The position numbers were made by a program, and so were the translations under genes. DNA of 64,000 nucleotides, taken from the NCBI RefSeq assembly GCF_020966635.1, contig NZ_JAJKFQ010000005.1, forward strand, positions 1,390,481 to 1,454,480, read 5' to 3'. The stretch comes from Stieleria sp. JC731 (GTDB lineage: Bacteria > Planctomycetota > Planctomycetia > Pirellulales > Pirellulaceae). The number at the start of each line of letters is the position of its first letter. The first letter of the stretch is position 1. The notes below the pieces were generated by a model that saw only the letters and a list, made by a program, of their open reading frames with translations, was not told where the DNA came from and made no database searches. Shown here in pieces: positions 57,007-64,000 of the stretch.

Positions 57007-57423
57007 ATCGCGCCTGCTCCGATTGGTCTGGCGGTCGATCACCGCTATCGCGATCTCATTTTTTTTTTCGAGCGAGATAAAAATTATCAGTGCGGCATCT
57101 TCGATGATGTTCGCAATTTTCTTCAGGATCTCGATCGCGAAACAAAGACAAGTTTCGAGCGTGGTTAAGTTCAAGTTTCCTTTCCAGGTTCAAGTCATAT
57201 GTTGTTGGCTTGCTTGCGAGGGGGACCGGTTGGCAGAGTCGGGTGGAGTCGTCGCTACGAACGGTTCTTATTTCGGCAAAAAACGATGCAAAGTTAGCGA
57301 ACTGCACTTGCGTTGGACTGATGTGATTCCGTGTGGCGAGCCGCGCAGGATTAGCTCATAAGAATTTCACAGAATCGTGTCAGAACCCCTGGGCGCCGAA
57401 GGGACGATCGACGATATTCCTTG
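57007..57423. other. Intergenic region before the initiator-type tRNA
   Basis: About 420 bp after glpD. Some short open frames exist but are low-quality. The glpD transcript end and the tRNA promoter presumably lie here; no clear hairpin was seen before the tRNA. Confidence 0.4.
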
Positions 57424-57497
<74 letters not shown>

Positions 57498-57537
57498 CTT
57501 AAACAGGTCAGATGAAAATTCTGACCGACAAAAATCG

Positions 57538-57573
57538 AAAAGCCGATGCGTGCTCCGCATCGGCTTTTCTTTT
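57538..57573 (+). terminator. Intrinsic terminator of the tRNA-fMet transcript
   Basis: Perfect 13-bp stem AAAAGCCGATGCG (57538-57550) / CGCATCGGCTTTT (57556-57568) around TGCTC, followed by CTTTTT. It sits 40 nt after the tRNA. On the minus strand it also lies behind the AbiEii-like gene and could serve both. Confidence 0.85.
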
Positions 57574-57638
57574 TGGTTTGCCATGTTCTATCGGTCGGCG
57601 TCCGCAAGAGTCCACGAACTGAACAGGTTGGTTCTCGC

Positions 57639-58484
57639 TTACAGTTTCGCCTCATCGAGCAATGCTTCGACAAAGCCGACAGCATCAGCTTGTGTGATGT
57701 CATCGGGTTGCCCGAACAAAAATTCGGCAACGCGTCGCGGGCCGATCGACTCGCTCGTCTCGAAGTCTTCGCGAAGATAGTTGAGTGCCCGCGCGGTAAT
57801 TTCGTCGTTATGCAACGGTGTCACCTCGTTTGCGATCGAAGGAATCCCATCGCCATAGTTCCGCAACATGTAAAACAAATCGTAAGCGTCTTTGTTCTCG
57901 CCACGAATCCGAAATGCTAATGATTTCAGTACCACGAACGCACCAGCTCCGCAAACGTGGATCTCTCGCGTCGCTGACTCTCCCATGATTGTCTTGCCGG
58001 TCAACTGGATAACATGTTTGTTGACGAAAGCGAGGTGAAGCCCCGGAGCGATGATCGCTGCCCAATCTTTCGCCAATGGAAACAACGTACCAGCCTTTGC
58101 TTCCGAATCACCGACTGGCTCAATGAGGAAATCTACCGTCACTGGCGGACTTGCGATTCGCCATCGTAGACGAGTCGCAATGCCCGCGTCGTTTTCGTCA
58201 GGCTCGAAACCGGCCGATCGCAAGCGATCAACGACTTCATGGTACCGCTCGTCATTGACCATCGCAAACGCTAAGCCGAGGTCCAGATCCATTGTTCCGA
58301 CATGCGTGCTCGAACCAATGGGCAAGGATTGTTGATCGATTAACAACGTCGGGACCAAGCCACCGATGACGACAAGTTCAGGCATCAAGTCGCCGAGCTT
58401 GGTGGCGAGATAAAGGCAGGTGCTTTTAACTCGATCGACTTGGCCAAAATCATATCCGTCGGCAGTTCCTGGCTTAATTGCCAT
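57639..58484 (-). CDS. AbiEii-like nucleotidyltransferase (type IV toxin-like, 281 aa)
   Basis: Toxin-side gene of an AbiE-like pair. The nucleotidyltransferase core is VVIGGLVPTLLIDQQSLPIG, then HVGTMDLDLGLAF, the GG and DxD-type motif typical of AbiEii/MNT proteins. The middle (RWRIASPPVTVDFLIEPVGD) has the third acidic residue in VDFLIE. The C-terminal half is helical (AFVVLKSLAFRIRGENKDAY, DLFYMLRNYGDG), matching the family's second part. The ATG used lies 8 nt inside the end of the AbiEi-like gene; a start 36 nt earlier is possible. In known systems AbiEii is the toxin and AbiEi the neutralising regulator in phage abortive infection. Confidence 0.78.
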   Translation of the reverse strand: MAIKPGTADGYDFGQVDRVKSTCLYLATKLGDLMPELVVIGGLVPTLLIDQQSLPIGSSTHVGTMDLDLGLAFAMVNDERYHEVVDRLRSAGFEPDENDAGIATRLRWRIASPPVTVDFLIEPVGDSEAKAGTLFPLAKDWAAIIAPGLHLAFVNKHVIQLTGKTIMGESATREIHVCGAGAFVVLKSLAFRIRGENKDAYDLFYMLRNYGDGIPSIANEVTPLHNDEITARALNYLREDFETSESIGPRRVAEFLFGQPDDITQADAVGFVEALLDEAKL

Positions 58485-59535
58485 CGGTGTTTCCCACCAA
58501 TAGTCGAGCACGCAAATCATCCGCAGCCTCAGTTGAGCGTTCCGGATGCCCCTTCAAATCGACATATAGTTGCACAGGGTGAACGCAACGGATTCCGCCG
58601 AAGTCGGCCGCACCATCGAACACACCATGATCATTAGGAACTACCAACCAAACGTTTTCACCTCTCGATTCTTCTCTCATTCCCATTGCTTCGAGTGAGT
58701 CAGGGATCTGCGAAACAAAGAATGTCGTCAAACGAAAACTGGCGAAAGGGTTCACCAACCAAGCACCGGACAATCCTGTCGTCGCCCAAGTCAGGCTCGA
58801 TTGTTCTAGGTTGTCGGCAACACGATGCAACGTTTGTTCTCCGCTGCGCGCTGCAACGTGAACCCGTACGATGTGATGTTTCGTGAAATCATACGATTCT
58901 GACCAAGCATCGAGCATCGTGTCATAGTTGGCCAATGAAAGCTCGCCCTCAGGTCCGCGCGCAACAAGATCCTGCTCAATCAGTTGCCTGACAATTCGAC
59001 TTGTGAATCCCTCGTCCATGTCGGTGGCCTTTGCCAGTTCTCGCTGCGTCATTGAGCGGTCGTGGTTGATCAACAGGTGCCGGGCGATACGAGAGCTTTT
59101 CGGCGCGAACAAACTGCGTGGACGTCCGGGACGTTTAAATTGATTCGGTTTGCCCTCGACGATGATTCGCAGGCCGGGAGCGATCAGCCGAGCGTTTCCC
59201 GACAAGTCGATCCAGCTAACGTTCGCTTCGTCGCACAATGCTTGTCCGGCCGAACCAAGAAAACGTGTGGCGAATACAGGGATGACGTCCACTTGCGATG
59301 CTTTCACGGCCTGACGCAACGAGTGGATAGCTTTTGTAACCGCCGCGGTGTTGCCGCTGGCTTGCCACTCAACAACGAATCGGAGATTGCCAGCAACAAT
59401 GATGGCGTTAACAGCCTTTTGGTCGGAGACCCGCTGTTGCCATCGAATCTCCACATCACCTACCGGCTGCCCGACCAGCTCGGCCAATCGAGCCTTGATT
59501 CGGTTGAGTGCTTCACGTTCGGCAAGAGTTTTCAT
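58474..59535 (-). CDS. AbiEi-like winged-helix antitoxin (353 aa)
   Basis: Partner of the nucleotidyltransferase behind it: its stop overlaps that gene's start by 11 bp. Residues ~60-135 (LRFVVEWQASGNTAAVTKAI, VPVFATRFLGSAGQALCDE) form an alpha/beta domain of unknown role. A winged helix follows (RIARHLLINHDRSMTQRELA, KATDMDEGFTSRIVRQLIEQ), fitting AbiEi-type DNA-binding antitoxins. The C-terminal half is longer than standard AbiEi (about 200-290 aa), so it may be a divergent branch. It could autoregulate from the 59536-60207 region. Assignment to the type IV TA class is by pattern, not search. Confidence 0.7.
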   Translation of the reverse strand: MKTLAEREALNRIKARLAELVGQPVGDVEIRWQQRVSDQKAVNAIIVAGNLRFVVEWQASGNTAAVTKAIHSLRQAVKASQVDVIPVFATRFLGSAGQALCDEANVSWIDLSGNARLIAPGLRIIVEGKPNQFKRPGRPRSLFAPKSSRIARHLLINHDRSMTQRELAKATDMDEGFTSRIVRQLIEQDLVARGPEGELSLANYDTMLDAWSESYDFTKHHIVRVHVAARSGEQTLHRVADNLEQSSLTWATTGLSGAWLVNPFASFRLTTFFVSQIPDSLEAMGMREESRGENVWLVVPNDHGVFDGAADFGGIRCVHPVQLYVDLKGHPERSTEAADDLRARLLVGNTDGN

Positions 59536-60207
59536 GTTGACAATTTAGGTCGGCTTGCGCACGCGGTCAAGTCGGTGTATTTAGTCAAGCGACCGGGGGA
59601 AACGTTACTTTCGGATCGGCGTTTGTATGGATCACGTCGGGATCGGTGGCCGCAGGGATCGAGGCGGAACCAAAACACAAAAACAACAGCTTGAACGACG
59701 AATTGTAAATGTGGAGTTCAGTTTTATTGCATGTCCACAGAGGGGACTGAAGGTCCGCAGGGGCTATTTGTGGCTAACGTGACAGGCGAGAATGCGCCAG
59801 TTTAAATTTCAACTTCTCTGTATGGTTGAAAGCTTTCTGACCCAACAGTAAACGAAAAGCCGTCGTGTAACCCACGACGGCTTTTTGCGTTTTCTCAAGG
59901 ACTTGCGTCACACCGGTCAACCGAAAACTCTCAGCCGTCTGAGAACCACCAGATAACCCGCCGCGAGTCCGGCGGCCCGATTTTGTGTTCTGGCCAATTA
60001 TTCTCGCATTCTCCGTTTCTCAGACGCGCCGGGCTAGAACCCGTCGGCATCTCCCAATCGATCGAGATTCGAAAAGCATTTGGTCCTGTAAATCATTGGG
60101 TTTGACCGATTGTCGTTCGGTAGGAGGCCCCGACGATCGGTCCAAATCGGCCAATCGGGTAAGTTGGCTTTCAGAGAGCAGGAATAGGAAGGCAGAGGCC
60201 GGCGGCA
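59536..60207. other. Intergenic region upstream of the AbiE-like pair, with orphan terminator
   Basis: About 670 bp. It likely holds the AbiE promoter. The strong hairpin at 59855-59885 and a second hairpin CCGCCG/CGGCGG (59958-59963, 59970-59975) are its marked elements. Segment 59826-59860 resembles the stretch after tRNA-fMet. Confidence 0.5.
59855..59890. terminator. Orphan 13-bp hairpin terminator
   Basis: AAAAGCCGTCGTG (59855-59867) pairs perfectly with CACGACGGCTTTT (59873-59885), loop TAACC, then a T-rich TGCG. No recognised gene ends before it on the plus strand. It resembles the tRNA-fMet terminator in both stem and upstream context. Confidence 0.75.
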
Positions 60208-60522
60208 TTGAAATATCCAGTTACCCCTGACGGCCGCTACTTCGTTTACGAAGGACGCATGTGGCGTTGCATGAATCCAAACCTCGACGAAGAAAATCGT
60301 CAGCGACTGGTGAACCACCTGGTGACCGCACGCCGAGAAGTAGCCGCCGCCAAGCGAGCCAGCGACGAAGCCGCAATCGCTGTTGTTCGTAAGAGAATTC
60401 ACGCCGCCAAAGTCGCTCTCGGCGAACGAGGCCCAGCCTGGTGGAACGACGACAGCGACTATAGCCGCCACCTAATCAAGAATACGCCCTACGCCGTTTG
60501 GTGGGCGTCAGAATCAAAGTGA
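60208..60522 (+). CDS. Small conserved-looking protein (104 aa)
   Basis: Unnamed. It has VTPDGRYFVYEGRMWRCMNP at the N-terminus, a helical middle (LVTARREVAAAKRASDEA, RKRIHAAKVALGERG), and a Trp/Tyr-rich end GPAWWNDDSDYSRHLIKNTP followed by YAVWW. The aromatic ends are the kind of motif that is conserved in small bacterial proteins of unknown function; I recall similar WWND...KNTPYA proteins but cannot search. The start is TTG with AGGAAGG-like purines about 12 nt upstream; ATG further in would drop the conserved N-terminus. Confidence 0.75.
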   Translation: MKYPVTPDGRYFVYEGRMWRCMNPNLDEENRQRLVNHLVTARREVAAAKRASDEAAIAVVRKRIHAAKVALGERGPAWWNDDSDYSRHLIKNTPYAVWWASESK

Positions 60523-60892
60523 TCTAATCGAAACGCTCTGGCTTTTACACCAAAGCAAATTGCAATGAGTAATACGTTTCGTCACACACCATTTTAAACG
60601 GGCTGGACCCAAGTATTCCTTGAACGCCCACCATAAGTCGAAGTGGTTTACAGCACGTTGGTATAGGATTGACTTGCGGTTCTATAATCGTACATTTGAA
60701 CTAGTGGAGATTGGTTGACGCCATGCCCACGCCGCTGTGATGGCGGTTTTTCTGCTCGCCGGGTTGAAAGCCCGTATGCAGCTCGTTTGACGACGATTTT
60801 GTTTTGATGGCGACGAGGGAACGGCTCTCTTGTTTCCCCAAGGCCCACTTTTTCTGTGTCCGCAAGTTATTTGTAGACGTTGGAGATGTCTC
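60523..60892. other. Intergenic region upstream of the Argonaute operon
   Basis: About 370 bp with no clear gene; overlapping minus-strand frames (60648-60937) look like noise. The promoter of the 60893-61384 gene and Argonaute operon is expected here. Confidence 0.4.
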
Positions 60893-61384
60893 ATGCCCTT
60901 CAACCGCATCAATGGTTTTTATGTCGGAGCCTTTCAAATGCCGGAGAGATCTGAAATGACAGTTGATGAACGCAACGACGAACTGAATGAAGCGTTAGCC
61001 AATCGGCTCCAGCAATTGAATGCGGCGATTGAGCAACATGAAAAGCGATTCAAAGCGATGAAGCTTGCGCGCGATGCCAAGCACATTTATCGTTCACACT
61101 CGATCGAAGACGATCATCGAAACTGCATCGGCGAGGTGAATTGGTATGTTGGCATGATCAAGCTCAAAGGCGGATGGCGGCTTTGCTATGCCCTTGACCA
61201 CGAACATTACAACTATCCTGATGAAACAATTTCTTGGAAGCCACTCGTGGAATGCAGTATCGAAGAGAGAATCGATGCAGTTCCTCATATTGGGGTGTTG
61301 CGAGAGGCTATCGTCAAATCCAAAGAATCGCTTGTACCAGAACTTGAAAAGGCGATTGAATCGGTCGCCAAATTGACTGAGTAG
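60893..61384 (+). CDS. Unknown coiled-coil/helical protein upstream of the Argonaute (163 aa)
   Basis: I do not recognise it. After MPFNRINGFYVGAFQMPERS comes a long amphipathic helix (DERNDELNEALANRLQQLNA, AIEQHEKRFKAMKLARDA), probably coiled coil, then a small domain GEVNWYVGMIKLKGGWRLCY with AHxD-like ALDHEHYNYPDE, and a second helix (LREAIVKSKESLVPELEKAI). GGAG stands 8 nt before the chosen ATG, favouring it over an in-frame upstream start (60830). The Argonaute start follows after 37 bp, so the two genes probably form one operon. A role in the Argonaute system (regulator, adaptor or partner) is inference. Confidence 0.65.
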   Translation: MPFNRINGFYVGAFQMPERSEMTVDERNDELNEALANRLQQLNAAIEQHEKRFKAMKLARDAKHIYRSHSIEDDHRNCIGEVNWYVGMIKLKGGWRLCYALDHEHYNYPDETISWKPLVECSIEERIDAVPHIGVLREAIVKSKESLVPELEKAIESVAKLTE

Positions 61385-61421
61385 TTGAAGAAACCACCGT
61401 CACCAAACAACGCACGTTCCT

Positions 61422-63698
61422 ATGCTGCAATTGAATGGATTTTCGACCGAGATCTCGGGTGCTTCACTAACCGTGCTCAAAGCCGCGATCTCTTCAGCCC
61501 AGGTAAAGGATACCAGGCATAAGCTCGGTGACTCGTGGTTCACTATGTTCCACGAAGGGCACCTTTATTCACTTGCGAAAGACCATAATGCTAAGGGAGG
61601 CATTGGCGACGAAACCCTACTGGTACTTTCAGATCATCTCGGCCTTCGTTTCGTAAAGAGCATGCTCGATCAAGCGATGCGAGATGTTTTCGACCAATAC
61701 GATCCCGTCCGCGACCGCCCGTTTACGTTTCTGGCCCAGAATAAAGAACTTGTCGGTGCCGCGGCGGGGAATTTGGGCTCAACACCGCAGTTGTTGTCCA
61801 ATTTTGAAATTCGCCCGAAATACGAACTTGAGGCAAAGCTGGTTGAGCTTCGACCGAACGAGTTAGAGTTGATGTTGGCGCTCAACCTGACAACTCGGTG
61901 GATTTGCACTGCGAGCGTTGTCGACTTATGCAACTCAGGGATTCCACTTCAGGGAATCCATCTCGTCCGAACGAACGCGGAACCTGGGCAACGACGCCTG
62001 ATCGGCACTTTCGAGCGTCTTCAAGGCGATTCTGTCGTACTGAAGGAATCATACGGCGAAAAGTCTGAGGTGCCCTTAGTAGACGTCAGGGTCGAGGGAT
62101 CGAAAGAGGTTTTCGCAGCCTGTTTGCGTCGCTTGCTTGGCAATCGATACGAGAGCTTTTCTCACGCAGTCGACAACGAATACGGAAAGCTTTGCGGAGG
62201 AACTGGGTTTGACCAAGAATTGCAAAAGATGGAGGCATTCCTAAAGGGTAAAAGTCCGGTGAATTTGCACGGTGGAGTCGATGTAACAATCGGAAATCGA
62301 GTTCGCTTAGTGAACGATTCAGGCTACAAGACCATCATCGAACTTCCACCCGGCAAGTATTCATTCGATCGTTCGCGTACGAAGTTGCATCAGTATGCCT
62401 GGGATGGGCTGGCCAGATTCGGTCCGTTCGACCGGGGTAGTTTCCCCACTCGATCGCCTCGAATACTTCTTGTTACCCCGGATACCGTGTCGGGTAAGAT
62501 CAGCCAAGCCCTCAAAAAGTTTCGTGATGGATTTGGTTCAAGTCAGAAGATTGGGTATGACGGATTCACCGACACCTTCCACCTCGCTAATCCAGTGTTC
62601 TTTCCGCTGTCTGTAAAGCTGCTGGGTGCTGAGAAGTCGGAAGTTGCGAGAATCTATCGCGCAGCAATTGAAGACCGGTTATCACGAGATTGTGAATTCG
62701 ACGCAGCCTTCAATATTCTTCTCAATGAGCATGCGGGTTTGCCCGACGCCCACAATCCATACTTGGTTGCCAAATCTATACTGCTGTCACACGGTATCCC
62801 AGTTCAGGAAGCACGTGTCTCCACGTTGACGGCAGATGAATATCCGCTTCAGTTCACGTTCAGGAATCTCGCCACCGCACTCTACGCAAAAATGGGTGGC
62901 GTTCCGTGGACTGTTGACCATGGCGAGACAGTCGATGACGAATTGGTCGTAGGCATTGGAAATGCGGAATTGTCAGGGAGCCGCTTTGAAAAACGCCAGC
63001 GCCATATAGGGATTACGACGGTGTTTCGTGGCGACGGAAACTACCTGCTCTCGAATCTTTCCAAAGAGTGCAAATACGAAGACTATCCAGCCGTACTTCG
63101 CGAGTCGACGGTCGCGGTTCTTCGCGAAGTTAAGACGCGGAACAATTGGCAACCCGGGCAAACCGTGAGGATCGTCTTTCACGCTTTCAAACCGTTGAAG
63201 AACGTTGAGGTGGCTGACATCATTGCTTCCAGTGTCAAAGAGGTGGGCAGTGAGCAAACGATTGAGTTCGCCTTCCTAAATGTATCGCTCGATCATTCAT
63301 TTACTCTGCTCGACATGGCACAGAGAGGTGTGACGAAACGCAATCAAGCGAAGGGAGTGTTCGTGCCCCGACGAGGGCTATCTGCGCAGGTTGGAAAATT
63401 CACCCGATTGGTCACAACAACTGGGCCGCACATGGTCAAACGTGCGAATTTGTCGCTTCCCAAACCCCTTCTGATTCACCTTCACAAACAATCGACCTAC
63501 CGTGACTTGTCCTACCTTTCTGAACAAGTCTTAAACTTCACGACGCTATCGTGGAGATCGACACTGCCATCTGAAAGACCGGTCACCATTCTGTATTCAT
63601 CGTTGATAGCTGAGCTTCTCGCGAGGTTGAAGTCCGTCGATGACTGGTCGCCGGCAGTTCTGAACACGAAGCTCCGAAACAGCAAGTGGTTTCTCTGA
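61422..63698 (+). CDS. Long prokaryotic Argonaute (pAgo), PIWI active site degenerate
   Basis: 758 residues, consistent with a long pAgo having N, PAZ-like, MID and PIWI regions. The MID 5'-phosphate pocket is intact: NPYLVAKSILLSHGIPVQ (Tyr447, Lys451, Gln462), plus Lys490 in NLATALYAKMGGVPWTV, the YK-Q-K pattern. The PIWI core follows (DDELVVGIGNAELSGSR), where the first catalytic Asp is Asn514; the third-Asp region reads VRIVFHAFKPLKNVE (no Asp). So nuclease activity is unlikely, as in inactive long-B pAgos. The C-terminus (VTILYSSLIAELLARLKSVD, DDWSPAVLNTKLRNSKWFL) is typical PIWI. Its TGA overlaps the next gene's ATG (TGATG). Confidence 0.93.
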   Translation: MLQLNGFSTEISGASLTVLKAAISSAQVKDTRHKLGDSWFTMFHEGHLYSLAKDHNAKGGIGDETLLVLSDHLGLRFVKSMLDQAMRDVFDQYDPVRDRPFTFLAQNKELVGAAAGNLGSTPQLLSNFEIRPKYELEAKLVELRPNELELMLALNLTTRWICTASVVDLCNSGIPLQGIHLVRTNAEPGQRRLIGTFERLQGDSVVLKESYGEKSEVPLVDVRVEGSKEVFAACLRRLLGNRYESFSHAVDNEYGKLCGGTGFDQELQKMEAFLKGKSPVNLHGGVDVTIGNRVRLVNDSGYKTIIELPPGKYSFDRSRTKLHQYAWDGLARFGPFDRGSFPTRSPRILLVTPDTVSGKISQALKKFRDGFGSSQKIGYDGFTDTFHLANPVFFPLSVKLLGAEKSEVARIYRAAIEDRLSRDCEFDAAFNILLNEHAGLPDAHNPYLVAKSILLSHGIPVQEARVSTLTADEYPLQFTFRNLATALYAKMGGVPWTVDHGETVDDELVVGIGNAELSGSRFEKRQRHIGITTVFRGDGNYLLSNLSKECKYEDYPAVLRESTVAVLREVKTRNNWQPGQTVRIVFHAFKPLKNVEVADIIASSVKEVGSEQTIEFAFLNVSLDHSFTLLDMAQRGVTKRNQAKGVFVPRRGLSAQVGKFTRLVTTTGPHMVKRANLSLPKPLLIHLHKQSTYRDLSYLSEQVLNFTTLSWRSTLPSERPVTILYSSLIAELLARLKSVDDWSPAVLNTKLRNSKWFL

Positions 63699-64000
63699 TG
63701 CATGAAATCCTTTCTCAGAGCCTCGCCACAACCATTGCTGATCTTCGCTCGTTCGTGGAGCAGAATTGCGAGTTGCCAAATCCGGAAGCGGGTTTTTCGC
63801 TTTTGCTGCGTTCGCTCAATCTTCGACAGCCTTCGACGAATGAGTCACTTCCTTCATGGCCCACTGGGACAGGATTCAAGCATCCACAATCACTCGCCTG
63901 TTTTGGTTATCTTCTGGCGATTGATCCAGCGTACGAGCGAATCCATCAGAAAGATTGGCCCGCAGCCTGCGAGTTGGCACTGAGCCGTGACTTGTTCCCC
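63698..64000 (+). CDS. Argonaute-coupled partner gene, N-terminal part (truncated at window end)
   Basis: Starts with ATG sharing one base with the Argonaute TGA and stays open for all 101 codons to the window edge. The peptide begins MHEILSQSLATTIADLRSFV and continues helical (SLACFGYLLAIDPAYERIHQ, then DWPAACELALSRD). No family recognised; the effector domain may lie beyond the edge. The 1-bp overlap implies co-translation with the pAgo. Inactive long pAgos are known to work with a partner effector (nuclease, Sir2-like, membrane or other), so this gene is the prime candidate, by context only. A different frame (63702) also shows an open stretch, but its composition is poor. Confidence 0.75.
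   Translation, partial: MHEILSQSLATTIADLRSFVEQNCELPNPEAGFSLLLRSLNLRQPSTNESLPSWPTGTGFKHPQSLACFGYLLAIDPAYERIHQKDWPAACELALSRDLFP

Noticed and set aside
57023-57361. 112-codon plus-strand frame between glpD and the tRNA
   Set aside because: Composition is Phe/Ile/Ser-rich noise from an AT-rich stretch; no start context or motif.
63702-63983. 93-codon frame at the window end as the gene after the Argonaute
   Set aside because: Arg/Ser/Cys-rich composition; the frame starting one base inside the Argonaute stop (63698) stays open to the edge and is far more protein-like.

Overview
The window looks like a chromosome segment of a Pirellulaceae-type planctomycete (Rhodopirellula-like). This rests on sequence style, not on a database match. 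It encodes an LEPR/MEARRLLA-type N-terminus on a secreted subtilase, a PEP-CTERM protein, a TIGR03790-family protein, a Tat-type Gfo/Idh/MocA oxidoreductase, very large secreted proteins of unknown function, loosely packed genes with few clear Shine-Dalgarno sites, and palindromic intergenic repeats.

Region by region. 1-1.04 kb is the 3' part of flgE (flagellar hook). 1.3-6 kb holds a small exported protein, an HU/IHF-type protein, an exported protein and a membrane-anchored vWA protein. 6.8-12 kb holds a PPP-type phosphatase, a PEP-CTERM protein, the TIGR03790 protein, thymidylate kinase and a zinc-ribbon protein. 12-15.7 kb is smc. 16.2-21.6 kb is a compact operon: exported helical-repeat protein, ExbB-like, ExbD-like, and a protein joining a TonB-like membrane anchor to an alpha/alpha-toroid domain. 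22-30 kb carries a large exported protein, an oxidoreductase, OsmC, an MscS channel and small hypotheticals. 30.5-36 kb carries the subtilase, a HAD phosphatase, a DUF3754-like membrane protein, a flavin reductase-like protein and a glycine-zipper protein. 36.5-42.3 kb is a two-gene unit of large exported proteins.

42.3-49 kb is rich in repeats: a ~292-bp tandem array, a type I restriction (hsdR-like) remnant, tRNA-Gln, a WYL regulator, rsmG, and two arrays of one palindromic repeat family flanking a UDP-glucuronate decarboxylase-like gene and panC. 49-57 kb is metabolic: bifunctional nuclease domain protein, glgB, an RNase H-fold protein that lacks catalytic residues, a cysteine-cluster protein, and glpK-glpD with a 4-bp overlap.

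From the initiator-type tRNA at 57.4 kb to the end lies a defence-type accessory region. It has an AbiEi/AbiEii-like pair, two small unknown genes, and a long prokaryotic Argonaute whose PIWI active site is degenerate (Asn at the first catalytic Asp). The Argonaute stop codon overlaps the start of a further gene (TGATG) that runs off the window. This Argonaute and its coupled, unrecognised partner, with a 163-residue protein just upstream, is the most likely undescribed system here.
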